Made by a program: the position numbers and the translations under genes. From Nemophila menziesii (Eukaryota; Streptophyta; Magnoliopsida; Boraginales; Hydrophyllaceae), in contig JARWIR010000003.1 of the NCBI GenBank assembly GCA_029959085.1, forward strand, positions 32,131,505 through 32,195,504: a stretch of 64,000 nucleotides of DNA, read 5' to 3'. Below, in pieces: positions 22,156 through 34,909 of this stretch (positions are counted from its first letter, which is position 1; every line of letters starts with the position of its first letter). A model generated the notes under the pieces. It did not search any database. It saw nothing but the letters and a program-made list of their open reading frames with translations, and was not told the origin of the DNA.

Positions 22156-22640
22156 TCATACCTCTATCTTGTATTTTTTCGTCATTAAGAAACAATACAA
22201 ATAAAAGTTATTACACATCAAGTTTAGAAAATTTGACGTAACCAAATAAAGAAAAATCATGCCACTAACAAAGATTGACTTTACGTCGGGTATATTTTGC
22301 CAAAATATCTGTTGCAGAGTTGAGAGATCAGTTGATATGATTGACCCTCCATGAAGAAAATTTGACAAGTCAGTTCTTCATCTTGGAAATGATTGGTACG
22401 ATCTTCCATCGAAGACCTGAGTTTTTTGAAATGCCTTGAACTAAAATAAAGTTGTCGGAGTAAAAAGAGGAACTGCAGAGATTGAGGCTACCAGCAAGCC
22501 TCATTGATAGTAAAACTGCCCAACACTCCTCTTGCCCAACGCTCCTCTTCAATAGCACTTCTAACCATACATCTTTTAGTAATTTTACGAGTGACATATC
22601 TTCTGGATCAATAGCTAAAAATGACACACATGTGGGTTCT
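22156..22640 (-). pseudogene. RNase H-like fragment of a LINE-type element
   Basis: The minus strand carries EECWAVLLSMRLAGSLNLCS followed by FYSDNFILVQGI, the middle of the plant RNase H domain (RVT_3 type) with its Glu and Asp region, and continues with a degenerate C-terminal part (22368-22156). There are frame breaks and no reverse transcriptase nearby. It is a short dead fragment. Confidence 0.55.
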
Positions 22641-23620
22641 CATTCCTTGGTGAATGAAACATCACATAACCAGATCAAATCTGCATCATTCGACAAAAGT
22701 GGATTATTTAAGCTCCTATTTTTCTGTGAATTATTTACACCCAGATTAACTATTATCTCCTTATCATTTTTGTTTTCAAATAGACTCCTTATAGCATTGT
22801 AATATTAGGATGTGATTAACTACTCCAAAAAATAATCATTGTCTCCTTAACTTTAGCCTTAAAAAATAACGAATCTCTGTACACTGGTGATTTGGTGATG
22901 TATTATCTAAAATCACCAATAAAATTGCAAAGAAAAGAGCCTTCTTGTTTTATTCTAAATGTAAAATGAATTGAGTAAACCATATGATATTCGTCTTTAT
23001 TCTATATATAAAATACAAAAATTATTTCAGTTGACCATATTATGTTTGATGATGATAACTACCCAGTTGCTTTGAAAATTAAAGACTCCTTAAATTTAAC
23101 CGGCTAGTAGTTCTGCTAATTAATTACGGATTTATTTTGGAGGTGGTAATCCCTCCATTATAAAATACATTTTTTTAAACGGCTATCGTTTCTTAAAATT
23201 AATAACAACCAAGATTTCCTAGAATTTTTAAATCACTTCGATATAGATTTAAAAGCGTTGTGTTCAATCCACATTGATTACAATTCTCAAAAAATTTATC
23301 ATTCCAACTGTTAGAATATTTGACTTTCATCTAAAGTATCAGGATTTGATTCCTATTAATGGATTTTTTTTTCTTTTTACATTAACCATAAACCATGAAC
23401 CTTAAATCTAATCGAATCTTTAACCATGAATCATAGAATATAGACCTTAAACTGTTAACAATGAACTAATTTGATTTAAAAATATGCATTCAAACTAAAA
23501 ACAACAAATGTATTATAAGTATAGAAACAAATGTATTATAAGTATAGAAACAAATGTTTACAAGAATTAAAAATCATGAACCATAAATAAAAAACTGTTT
23601 TAACATATGTTAATATATAA
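22641..23620. other. AT-rich spacer, nothing recognised
   Basis: No coding similarity. The CATAAACCATGAACC-type words near 23380-23450 grade into the hexanucleotide array to the right. Confidence 0.35.
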
Positions 23621-23624
23621 AATA

Positions 23625-24165
23625 ATCTTAACCTTAACCATAAATTAAACTTAATCTTAACCTTAACCTTAAATATTGAACCTTAACCCTTGAACCTTAA
23701 CCTTTAAAATTAACCTTAACTTTAACCTTAACACTAAACCTAACCTTTACCTTAAACAATAAACTTAAAACTTTAACCTTAACTTTCATCTTAACCTTAA
23801 CCCCAAACCTAACCTTAGCCTCAAGGTTTACGTTAAATTTTAAACCTTAACATCAAAATTAACCTTAACCTTAACCATTAGACTTAACATTAACCTAAAA
23901 CTTAACCTTAACCTTAGACTTAACCTAAACCTTAAACTCAACCTAAATCTAAACATTAAACTCAAACTAAACCTTAAACTCAACATCAACCTTAACCTTA
24001 AGTTCAACCTCAACCTTAACCTTAACTTTAAACTTAACCTCAACCTCAACCTTAACCTTAACATTAACCTTAACCTTAACTTTAACCTTAACCTTAAACC
24101 CTAGACCTCAACCTCAACCTTAACATTAATCTTAACCTTAACCTTAACCTTAGAACTTAGACCTT
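23625..24165. repeat. Degenerate (CCTTAA)n hexanucleotide array
   Basis: About 540 bp dominated by AACCTTAACC words with many substitutions. On the minus strand it translates to Leu/Arg/Ser repeats (23840-24064), a by-product of the repeat. It is telomere-like in period but does not match the usual plant telomere unit CCCTAAA. Confidence 0.85.
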
Positions 24166-24360
24166 AGACCTTAGCCCTATCCCTAGCCCTAGCCCTAGCC
24201 TTAGACCTAGCCTTAGACCTAGCATTAGCCTTAGCCTTAGCCTTAGCCTTAGCCTTAGCCTTAGCCTTAGCCTTAGCCTTAGCCTTAGCCTTAGCCTTAG
24301 CCTTAGCCTTAGCCTTAGCCTTAGCCTTAGCCTTAGCCTTAGCCTTAGCTTTAGCCTTAG
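24166..24360. repeat. Nearly perfect (CCTTAG)n hexanucleotide array
   Basis: About 25 near-perfect CCTTAG units at 24204-24358, preceded by mixed CCCTAG/CCTTAGA units. It directly abuts the CCTTAA array. The minus-strand Lys-Ala repeat ORF (24164-24394) is its translation and not a protein gene. Confidence 0.95.
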
Positions 24361-24439
24361 GAAAATTAGTAAGAGGAAAGTTAGTTCCTTTCACAGTTGA
24401 AAAGATTCAAAACCACCAAGGTAATCCCTTATATACTTT

Positions 24440-24772
24440 GGAGGGATTTAGGTGGACATCAGAATCCCAATTAATGGTTATATACCAATTTAACCCTTAA
24501 AGTAAGAAAGCGTCCAAATGATGTCTAGCGAGGATTACTAGCAATTCTCGAATTACCTCTCTCTCATTCTTAAACCTATTAAGTATTTGCTTTCTAGGTA
24601 ATTTAAGTTATTAATTCTTAATTCTAAAACCAAAAAAAAAAATTTACTTTTATTCTTTTATCGTGCAACGATTAATTAAACTTGAACTAAAGTTAATCTT
24701 GTTAATCTCTGTAGAGATGATACTCGCCTTACTTTATTACTTGTGACGACTCGTGCACTTGCGAGTCATCAT
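24440..24772 (+). mobile_element. 3' part of a gypsy-type LTR
   Basis: The segment TTAATCTCTGTAGAGATGAT, ACTCGCCTTACTTTATTACT and GACGACTCGTGCACTTGCGA followed by GTCATCA at about 24700-24772 is a conserved 3' end of plant Athila/Tat-type LTRs. Sequence to the left is LTR-like without genes. Confidence 0.5.
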
Positions 24773-24818
24773 ACTTCAAGTGGGACTTTATATCATACAT
24801 TAAAGGACAACACGTTTC

Positions 24819-25061
24819 TTAATTTCTTCTGAACAAAACAACAATGTCCTTCTCCATTAGCTCCACATATTTATGTCCCGGAATGAAGCTCTTCTTTTTG
24901 TATCGTAACCACGGATGATCTCTATAGGCAACGGGTCTCCGACCCTTCTCCAATTTCTCGCCTTTTTTGGCCTTGTATTCAAATGATTGTTTGAATAATA
25001 AATGAAATAGGGTCTCCTTACAAAACTCTATATGTCTCTTTGTTACCTTTAACTCAGTCAA
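24819..25061 (-). other. Short unrecognised ORF, possibly transposon-derived
   Basis: An 80-codon frame with HPWLRYKKKSFIPGHKYVEL and a basic composition. I do not recognise the family. It lies between two LTR-like segments, so a retroelement origin is likely; no start signal or introns are evident. Confidence 0.25.
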
Positions 25062-25079
25062 AATGAGGTTTATAGCAAC

Positions 25080-26645
25080 AAGGGTTGATCGATGGTGGGG
25101 GAAAAGGTGTGGTAAATAAACAGATAAATAAAGATAATACTAAAGACACACCCTTGACTACCACAAGAAACTCACTGCAAGTATTACAGATCGTTTGCAA
25201 GTTTAGTTGATAAGAAAAACGTTCAATTTCAAGGATTTAATCTGTTAGATGTACTTGTATTAAATAAGCGTAGATGAATTTAAATGTTTCGAATAAAATA
25301 TAATAAGATGCGTGATTATCTGATGTGAATAAACAAATAAGAATGCAGATAAATAAATATGCATATAAGTTAGATAAATTAGGTTACTGATATGAGTCTA
25401 TCTTACTAAGTTGTTATTCTAACCTTAAGGGTGAATTGAGCATTATATATTAACCGGGATTCTAAATTCTACCTAACCCCCGTCAGGGTGGACTTAGGAG
25501 CAACCTCTCCACTACCAGGGACCCCTGAGTAATGATTGGTGATTAAATCAAACCTTTATGGCAATCTAGTTAGGATCACTACTAGACGATTATGTGGTGT
25601 TGTTAATAATTGAATTACTAAAAATAGTCCTACGATTGGCCAAATCTTGGGCTGAAACAATAAGTCAAGGCACACAATAACAATATATGCCAAGCTCAAA
25701 TCAATTAAAATAACAAATAGTATTATGAAATTTAAGACAAAATAATAACTCAACAATTAGAAGTATAACTTACAGAATAAAAGTTTAGAAATATGGTGAA
25801 ACCAGAAATCTATAGCTAAATACCCTAAATATAGAGAAGGAGAGATGTAGAAGAGGAGTTTGTCACTTTCCAACTTCTTGCTTCTTGTCTTACTCTACAG
25901 GCCAGCTTGCTTCTTGCATGAATAGCTTGATACTAAGGATGAATATTAAATTAAAGGACTAAGCTAATATTTAAAACTAAGATAATACAAGCAAGGACTA
26001 AGCGTATACTTGGCACTGAGCTAGGACATGTTTACAATGGTTAAAGGGTGTATTTATAGGTGTTCTGGAAGCCCTAGCACGTTTTCTTGGAGTAGAAGAT
26101 AAATATTGGACTCCTAGCCCAACTCAAATTCGTAACCCTAAAATATAGAAAAGGTAAGATTCTGTTGCTGATTTTTTTTGGTCATAACTTCTTCGATATA
26201 GCTCCGATTTACACGTTCCATGTGTCAAAACTGACCATCTCAGAAAGATATACACTTTTGCATCAGACCATTCTTCCAAATTCCTAGCCAATCTTAAGTT
26301 ATGAGCACTTTTGTGGTCGTAGCTGCTGGAATTCAGATTTATTTGGCAACTTTATATTTCCATATCTATCTTTTCTTGCCTTTATCTCCAATTTCCATGA
26401 TTATCTTCTATCCTTTATCTCTTAGAATTGATTTGGTATCTAATTAATTACCATATATCTCTAATGCTTCATACTAAATAAATAATGAAACCAAATATAC
26501 TCTAAAAATAATAAATCATCAAATCAAGACAAGAAATAAGAAAATATAATAATTCATGATAAAAATCGAGTATATGACTTCCAAAAACACCTAAAATGAT
26601 GTCTCCAACTAAGATTAAATCATCACAAATTGGGAGACATCAATC
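25080..26645 (-). mobile_element. LTR relic, gypsy-type family (copy 2)
   Basis: It shares with 12903-14135 and 41880-43425 the CCCGTCAGGGTGG block (25485), the short gene-free T-rich body and a right end containing TGATGTCTCC and GGGAGACATCA (26595-26645). Read on the minus strand it would begin TGATGTCTCC. It contains no coding region. Confidence 0.5.
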
Positions 26646-27685
26646 GATAACCCCTTTCCTTTATTACCCATCTGCGATATGTTCATTTGTTTCCCATTTA
26701 GGTGTCATATCTGCATTTACAAAAAAGATCAATATATCAATTAAATGTAGTACCAGTTTTCTAGTACTAAGTCAACATATATTTGTTTTTATGTGACCCT
26801 GCAACTTCAGTACTGTAGTTTCAGAGTCACAATGTACATATACAAAAACTTTGTTTGTTTCTTCTACAACTAAGATAAACACACAAATTTAACTCATATC
26901 AACAAGTAGTTATGAAACTACAAGATCTTAAAAATCACAAAATAACAGAGTAAAACTACCAAAAAAATGCACAACACTATCGTAATAAGAATAAAAAGTA
27001 CAGAATTTCAACACAAATTCGCATGATTTAAATAATCACAAAAAATCATAACATAAAAACGCTCAAAAATAATTTAACCAAGAAATTATACTAAATAACA
27101 GATTAACAATGAAACAATTTGTTAAAGTAATTGAAATCATAGACAAACAGTAAGAAATTAAATTATTACGTGTTTAAGATCATAAGAGTGCTACATTACT
27201 GCTAAAGGCAAGTACATCACTAGGTAACAACTACATTACTACTAGAATTGGAAAAATATTATACCAACCCGTTTGAAGAAAATAACGAAAAACTTTCCTT
27301 ACGTAAGCTTGAATATAAAGAAAAAAACTACTACAAAACATAAATAAAAACAAAAGATTTTTTGAAAATAAAGTTGTTTTCTATAAAATGAAATTCAAAA
27401 CTACCTTTAATCTTGTTGATTGATGTTTTCTAGTAAGTAATTATATTGATTTTGGCTTAGATTTTGAAACTATTTGCCTTGAATCTCTTCGCCTTCGATA
27501 GAAAGCTTCGAACGATGCTTTGAATCTTTATGCCTTCGAATGAACAATTTTTGACGTGAGGAGAGAGAGAGAGAGGGAGATAAAAAATGTATATGTTATG
27601 TGAGGAGAGAGAATGTTCTTGTGAGTAAGTGTGTTTTGTTTCAACCTCATAGTTTTTGCATGATGTTTTTTTTTTTAATTTCTAT
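26646..27685. other. AT-rich spacer, nothing recognised
   Basis: It holds a GA microsatellite at about 27560-27580 and repeated TTCGAA-containing words near 27490-27540. No gene is supported. Confidence 0.35.
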
Positions 27686-27689
27686 TGTT

Positions 27690-27935
27690 TGTTATTTTAG
27701 GGATATAAGTGACAATTATTATTGCAAAGAGGTCCAAAAATACTTGTGCTGATTGGGTTTCTAAACAAAAGCTGAAGGGCTCCTTGTTTAGTCCTTGGAA
27801 CTTAGTTCCACCTCCCCAATTAGCTAGGCTTCTTCTCTCTGATTTCCATCCTCTAGGGATTGGCTGATTTTTGTTGTAATATGGTGCGAGTACGTGTTTT
27901 AATATATGTTTCATTCGACCAAAAAAAAGAAAATT
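27690..27935 (+). pseudogene. 3' end of a LINE (RNase H C-terminus and A-rich tail)
   Basis: The plus strand reads NTCADWVSKQKLKGSLFSP, PPPQLARLLLSDFHPLGIG and a stop, the usual end of the RNase H domain of plant L1 elements, followed by TTCATTCGACC and an A-rich run, a common LINE 3' end. Everything upstream of the last 50 codons is missing: a 5'-truncated insertion. Confidence 0.6.
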
Positions 27936-28949
27936 TATATTTAGTAGTCTTTTATTATAAACTTAACCGTTTAGTAAGCTCAACATAAGTGTTCATTACA
28001 ACTTTTAGAGATTCAATAAGAATTATCTTAGACTAGATAAGATAGTAATTATAAAGCATAACTACTAAACCTAATCCAATATAACAATTAATAACACTGC
28101 TCACTCTTTATAGACACCTTGTAAATTCTATACTTGAGCTACTTTGCATCTATCACCTTTGATTTTAAACTTTTTCTTGTTGCCAGTTTTGATATAGAGG
28201 TAATAAAGAATATCCTTCATAATATCATCCCCAGTCCTTATTCTCTTGTTATGTAGGTGCGCATTTCTATTACTCCATATAAAGTAGACATAGGGTGTGA
28301 ACTAACTCACATAAATCATTTCATTAAATTTGTCATATTTAGATAAATATAAAGCTAATCACCTCATCCCACGTTTGGTAATTAGGCATAATATTCCCGC
28401 ATCGCTGCACATAATTTTTAAGGATTCTTCTTGATAAAGGGCAAATCAAGAATAGATGATCACGGTCCTCAATTGAGCTGCAGGCTGCAACAAATTTCAC
28501 ACAAGTTATTTTGTTGAATCCCCCACGCCACCATATGACTCTTAGTAAGGAGCATATATAATCAAGCCATCTAAAAGCAAAATTAACATTTTGGAATGTT
28601 ATTCTTATTCCAAACTATATGAGTCCACTCCAAAATTTGTTCAGTTCCCTGATTTCATGTAGTATTTTTTCAAATGAAAATTTATTCTTCATACTCGCAC
28701 TCCACATAAACCTATCATTCCCAATAGTTAGCTGAGGCAAAACACTAAATAAACCACTCAGATTTGGCTGTATATGTCACCTACATCTAGTAAAAGATAT
28801 ATCAACTATCTTGTTCGTCCAAAGAGAGATTTCTTAATCTCTACTCAAAGTAGCACAAACATTGTTCCCTTTAATCCAATTATCCTAAACATATATGTAT
28901 GAGTGTCACTTTTAACCTCATGAGTTATGTATTTAAAGGATATATCTCC

Positions 28950-31701
28950 CAGCTTAAGTATTTTTTCCAAGTCCATGTAAACTCTTGCTTAATCTTTACT
29001 CCCAAAATACAAACTCCCTTGAATATGTTTTTATGAGCCCAAATACTCCCCAAATACATCCTGCAAAATTTACTAAGAAGACAAACTGTATTAAGATGTT
29101 AAAGATTTGGAATGCTTAAACCTCCCTCAGATTTTCTTTTACATACATTGATCCATGCAAATCTAGCTCCTTTTGCTCCATCCAAGTTACCTTTCCATAA
29201 AAAGCTAGATAACATTTGATTGAGCTTGTATATCACATTTTTAGGCAGCATGAATACCTTACACTAGTAAAAAATCTTGCTTACCAACACCACCCTTATT
29301 AATTCTAGCCTCCAAACATATGTTAGCAACTTATTACTCCAATGAGTAATACCATTGCAGATACTCTTTATAAGCTTATTAGAATCCATAACATTAATCT
29401 TCTTAGAGCTCAATGGAACTCCAAAATATCTTACAGGAAGATAACCCTCATTAATGTTAAATATACGAGTAGTACTTTATTTAGTTTGATCCATTGTATT
29501 CCCATAATAGATTTCATTTTTATGGTGGTTTATTTTTATTCCTAAGAGCCTAGAGAAGATATTAAGGCCCTCTCTAATAACCATTGTAGATTGAATATTA
29601 GACTTCATGAAAAATAATAAATCATCTGCAATGATGATGTGACTAAGCTTTAACTCTTCACACTTTGGATGATAGGAAAAGCTAGCATTTTCTCCAATCT
29701 TGTTAATAAGTGATGTAAAAACTTGCATACATATAATAAATAGATAAGGGGACAGGGGTTCCCCTTGTCTAAGCCCCCTTTACCTTCAAAATAACCAACC
29801 ATCTCTACATTGATCTCAAGAGAATAAGTAGGAGTAGTTACACATAAATGAATCTATTTGATCATATTCTCAGAAAACTTAAAAGCATAGAGAATATTGA
29901 ATAAGAAGCTCCAATTTATGTTATCATATGCCTAATGAAGATCAACATTAATAGTGCATCTTGAAGACATATTATTTTTCTCAAAACCATGTAAAATATC
30001 CTATGCAAAAATTATATTATCTCCAATATATCAATTGCTAAGAAAGGATGCCTGATTTCTTGAAATAATAGAATTGAGAATCTTTTTTTCTCTATTTGAG
30101 ATAAGCCCAAATATAGTTTTGTATGTAGTATTCACACAAGATATAGGCCTAAATTGTCTCACATTAGAAGGTGTTTTCACTTTAGGTATAAGAGTAATGT
30201 TAATAGCATTAACCTTTTTTTAGCATGATGTTATTCTCCAATGTTTCCTTTATAACACTGCAGAAATCTTCACCTACAATACTACAACACTGCTTGTAAA
30301 AACATGATGTAAAGCCATCAATCCCAGGACATTTAGCTTCATAAATAGATAATGAAGCCTCCTTGTTTTCTTCATTAGTATAAGGCTGACTCAAACTCTT
30401 GATTTTCTCATCACTAAGTGTATTATTATGTAGCTCACTAAGAGTATTGACTGAGCATATTTCTTGATCCTTTTCCTCAGTTCCAATAAGATTTGTATAG
30501 AACTTTATAAATTCTTATTTAATTTTCTGAGGAGATGAATAAATATTTCCATCATCATCTATAAGTATTCTAACTTTATTTTTTACTTGTTGTCCTTTAA
30601 TGATATTGTAGTAGTAGGCTGATGAACAATCACTCTTAGTTGCCCAAGATTCTCTAACTTTTTGTTTGAGAACATCTTGTCCCTTTAATATAGCATTTTC
30701 AAGCTCCTTTAATATAATCTTCTCTTTAGTCATAACTAGCTCATTTCCATTACCATTCATAATCAAGTTTTGCAGCTATTCTAGCTTAGTTCTCATTTGA
30801 TTGATATGTTGAGAACTTCTCTTGAAGTATTTTATGTTAAAAGCTTTGAGAGATTTTTTAACAACTATTTGTTAGTACATAATCTATACATACTTGATCC
30901 TTTCACCTCAATTTTCCAAGCTTTTTTGATCATCTCCTGAAATTCATCATGTTTAGTCCAAATATTAAAAAATTAAAAGAACATGGACCTCTATTTTCTT
31001 GAGCTCCAATTGTGAATAAACTGCAACATAATCTGAGGTTGGAGGAGAAAGACTTATTACATTTGATTGTACATGATCAAACCATTTAGCATTGATAAGC
31101 AACCTGTCAATCCTACTAGCCCTGAGCTGAGAAATACTTCTATTACTCCATGTGTAAAAATTACCACACGTTTGATGCTCAAACATTTCAACCTCCTTCA
31201 CACATTCTATGAACTGATTTGCCTATTAATTAAGCTCATCATAGTAAATTCTATTCTTAATTCTCAAGATTTCATTATAATCTCCTATGCACTAAAAAAT
31301 GTCACTCTTATATATGTTACTCTATCTAATTATATCACTCTAAAGAAGCATCCTCTCTTATGATCATTACTAGCACATATTGCTCCAAGGATAATCTTAA
31401 TATTGTCTTTTAGATCCATTATCTCTACAAGTATAAATTAAAAAGCATCTTCAATGACCTTGACTTGAACTTCAGACTTTTTATATAAAATCCAAACTCT
31501 CCCCTTAGGATCGCTATACTAATTGTGAATAATATCATAACCTTTATAATACTCATTAATTATTTTATGCATATTTTGAACTTGCACTTTAGTTTTTAAT
31601 AAGCACATAACTTGATTTTTGTTTTTAAACATGAAGTTTGAAATATCTAGTTGTCTAAGAGTCATGTTACACCCCCTTACATTCCATGATCCAATGATCA
31701 T
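28950..31701 (-). pseudogene. LINE ORF2 remnant (endonuclease and reverse transcriptase)
   Basis: The endonuclease begins with MIIGSWNVRGCN and includes GNFYTWSNRSIS and RASRIDRLL. The Glu expected after LL is Lys (LLKTKVQ) and the SDH triad ends as SDY, so it would be inactive. The reverse transcriptase shows AKCPGIDGF, the GLRQGEPLSPYLF-type block near 29750, and IADDLLFF (canonical F/YADD) at about 29620. At least five frame breaks separate the pieces. Confidence 0.75.
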
Positions 31702-32570
31702 GGATTAGGTGGTTTTTTTCTCCTCCTTCAACACTTCTCATGATTCTTAAGACATCTTCATCTAGTGCAGAAAGTGGACTATTCAAAACTATAAAGGAAT
31801 TCCTCTCAGATACATGTGAGATATAGCTACAACTAGTCTCATCATTTATCTTAAATATCCTTATTACAAATATCCATGATTCTTCATTGGTATTTGGTGT
31901 TTCACCCTCTTTATTAGACTCTTTATAATTCTCCTTCGTAGGCTCCTCACTTTTTATTACTTTATCCTTATTCTCTTTTGGAACGCATACTTTCACATCT
32001 TTCTTACAAATATTGTGCTCAAAGCTTTGACATCTTGGGCATTGAATCAACTTCCAGTCATAAACAACTTCCACCTCATGAAGCTCTTTCAGACTTGTAT
32101 CAACATATACTCTACTTTGAAGTTTCACTTGAAGATCAACTTATACACACACACGCATAGCCCAATCTAGTCCTTGATTTTGTGATAGAATCCATCTGTA
32201 TAGGCTTCCTTACTTCACTCGCTATGTAACCCAAACCCTCATTTGTCCACGAATTCATAGGAACATTTTTCAACTTAAAGCACAAAGGTACATTATGTAA
32301 ATCAACTTTACCAAATTGCATATTAGCACTCTACTCACGTTGGAATAGAGGTTTATCCCTCACGTGCCAGATTTGTTCTAGAGCTCTACTTCAGTTAACT
32401 TGGCTATCAAAATTGAAGATTTACATCTGACCGTAAGATTTGATGTTAACCTTCCCCAAATCCTTTCATTGATAGCGCACAAAATTGGTGATCATGTAGA
32501 ATTGAGGCGATTCCCCAATAAATTGTCCCATTAAACACTTATACCATATCTTAGCCCCTTCATCTAACAT
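31667..32570 (-). pseudogene. LINE ORF1 remnant (DUF4283 and zinc-knuckle-like region)
   Basis: The reading GKVDLHNVPLCFKLKNVPMN with SWTNEGLGYIASEVRKP is the conserved centre of DUF4283, the plant LINE ORF1 nucleic-acid-binding domain. It is followed by a strand VKLQSRVYVDTSLKELHEVE and a CPRCQSFEHNICKK cysteine/histidine motif, then a Lys/Glu-rich linker. Upstream, around 32570-32400, WYKCLMGQFIGESPQFY continues the domain but with stops. Confidence 0.7.
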
Positions 32571-32990
32571 GTTTTGTGGTGGTTTAACTATATTTCTACC
32601 TTGATTTTTCAACTGGTTCATAATATTCCTACTTCAGATTTGCTTTTATATTTTCTTCAAACAGAGTATCCCATTTCATATTCTCTTTTTCATTTTCAAC
32701 TACTTTATTCTGCCGTCCTATTGGTTCAACTACTTCAGCTGGTTGATTATGTGAAACATCTTGAGTGTTTATTTTGCTCTTTGAGTTATTTTAATCACAA
32801 CTTCCCTTTCGTTACTTTGTTGAGCAGCTCTATCATTGTTTGTTTTCGTTTTGCTCTACACATTCTTTGTTTGTTGACTACGTGCAGAGTTACTACTTTT
32901 TAGACGTTTGATTACTATCCTCAAATATCATTCTCGTGATATCTTTTTAGTCGATTTCTTAGTGTTATGCGCCTTAGTAGAAGAAATGTT

Positions 32991-33490
32991 AAGGTAAAAA
33001 GAAAATACGAAAAGGTAAAACATGAGGTTCAAGTGAAGAAAAAAGATAACCGAATCTATTAGGGGAAAGTGGCTGAAATGGAAGAAGATTTATTCCAAAT
33101 CCCAGAAATTATGAGAAACAACAAGAAATCTTGTCAAGAGAATTCCAAAAAGTGTGGAATTCTTGTATTTTTTTGGTGAAATTCGTTGTTAACTTTTGTT
33201 GAAAGAAAATAAGAGAGAGAAGGCGTGTTAACAAACTTTGTTTCTCAAATTTGTCTCACGCATTAGGGCGTATCCAAAGAGAAAAAACGACTATCATTTC
33301 TTGAATCTACCTTTATCCGTAATGGTTAGTAGTCTTATTTTTAGAAGAAATTTTTGGATTTGTGCGTTAATGGAATTAACCGTAAGTATTAGATGGGGTT
33401 GATTAACATTATTTATTTGCATATGAATTCGATCTTCAGCATCATGGGCTACAAACAGCGTTATAATGTCAAGAAACTGAAATTTCATTC
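32991..33490. other. Spacer between LINE and TRIM
   Basis: No gene recognised; the LINE 5' end may extend into the first part. Confidence 0.3.
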
Positions 33491-34644
33491 TGTTAAATAT
33501 ATTATTATAATATATTATTACCACAATATATTATTACTATAATATATTACTACCACAATATATTATTACCTTATTAGATTAGTTTGTTTCCATATCGTAT
33601 TTATTTCCTAGTTAGCTTAGTCTTACCTTACTTGTTCACCAAGTTATCAGTACTATAAATAGGACTCATTCTATTGTATTAGATAATCAATTCATTCACA
33701 ATGTAGTATCAAGTATTCTATTGTTCTTTAGCCTTCATGGCTCTCTCTATTAATAATATATTATTTCTTTCTTCTCTTTTCTCTCTTCTCCTTATTTAAA
33801 TATCTCACTTAATTTAAATATCTCACATGGTATCAGAGCCACAATCCAAAGTGGTTTTCCGTTATCGTTTCATTCTCTTCCGCAAGTTGTTAGACCATTC
33901 ATTGATCTCGTCTCGTTAGGCCCTTTAGTGGTCTCGTCTCGTTATGCCCTTCAGTGGTCCCGTCTCGCTAGGCCATTCAGTGGTCCCGTCTCGTTAGGCC
34001 ATTCAGTGGTCCCGTCGCGCTAGGTCATTCAGTGGTCCCGTCTCGTTAGGCCATTCAGTGGTCCCGTCTCGTTAGGTCATTTAGTGGTCTCATCTCGTTA
34101 GACCTTCCATGGTCTCATCTCGGTAATTCATTCAATATTCAGTTTTCGGTTTCCGGTTCTCATCACTCCACCTCACCGCCACGCCACGCCACGACATTGT
34201 CACCACGTCAACTCCTCTGTCATACTTCTCCATCAACAAAGCTCAAAATACATCATCCGATCCATATTTCAAACTCAAGTTGATCTCTTTTCGACCTACT
34301 TGAGTTTGAGGGGGGGGGTGTTAAATATATTATTATAATATATTATTACTATAATATATTACTATAATATATTACTACCATAATATATTATTACCTTATT
34401 ATATTAGTTTGTTTCCATATCGTATTTATTTTCTAATTAGTTTACTCTTACCTTACTTGTTCACCAAGTTATTAGTACTATAAATAGGACTCATTCTATT
34501 GTATTAGATAATTAAATATTCACAATATAGTATCAAGAATTCTATTGTTCTCTAACGACTCTCTATTAATAATATATTAATTCTTTCTTCTCTTTTCTCT
34601 CTTCTCATTATTTAAATATCTCACTTAATTTAAATATTTTCACA
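33491..34644 (+). mobile_element. TRIM (miniature LTR retrotransposon)
   Basis: Two direct LTRs (33491-33827 and 34319-34644, about 90 percent identical by eye, both starting TGTTAAATAT and ending TCACA) flank a 491-bp internal region without coding capacity. The primer-binding site TGGTATCAGAGCC (33828-33840, initiator tRNA-Met) follows the left LTR, and a polypurine tract (GAGTTTGAGGGGGGGG) precedes the right LTR. No clear 5-bp target duplication was seen (CATTC left, CGTTT right). It ends 265 bp before the acid phosphatase ATG. Confidence 0.9.
33890..34130 (+). repeat. 26-bp minisatellite inside the TRIM
   Basis: About nine units of the type CAGTGGTCCCGTCTCGTTAG plus GCCATT, with more divergent copies at the edges, fill half of the internal region. 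This is unusual for a TRIM, whose internal region normally holds only primer sites. Confidence 0.85.
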
Positions 34645-34909
34645 CGTTTCTTCAATCAATTAACTATAATAATCTAGCTTATCAAAGAATACAACTGGAC
34701 AATTAATGTTGCCCACACCTCATGTGACAAATTAAAATTCCCATCCACTTTTTTTAATTAGATAGCGAAATTGTTTTCACTCTCCTTCTCATTCTTTTCT
34801 TAGATCTAATTTAGCAACACCCTGTTTGATCACGACTCGACCTTGCGACTTTTATATCACACTTTAACAACTTGATCGTCATAGTAAACCTTCCTTCTAA
34901 TTCCGGCAA
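34645..34909 (+). promoter_or_regulatory. Proximal promoter and leader of the acid phosphatase gene
   Basis: A TATA-like TTTTATATCAC lies about 60 bp before the ATG (around 34849). The TRIM right LTR abuts this segment, so older upstream promoter elements now lie beyond 33490. Confidence 0.4.

Larger units (their letters stand above)
28140..32990 (-). mobile_element. Nearly full-length dead L1-type LINE
   Basis: On the minus strand, from right to left: an ORF1 with DUF4283-like domain and cysteine motif (about 32990-31667), an endonuclease (31701-30965), reverse transcriptase (30800-29000) and a zinc-binding reverse-transcriptase-associated domain (about 28600-28170). Stops and frameshifts break both ORFs. 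It would copy itself by target-primed reverse transcription, but this copy cannot. Ends and target duplications were not resolved. Confidence 0.8.

Noticed and set aside
23840..24394. Leu/Arg and Lys/Ala repeat ORFs on the minus strand
   Set aside because: They are direct translations of the CCTTAA and CCTTAG hexamer arrays.
33486..34649. Target duplication of the TRIM
   Set aside because: CATTC and CGTTT differ at two of five positions; no convincing alternative boundary was found.
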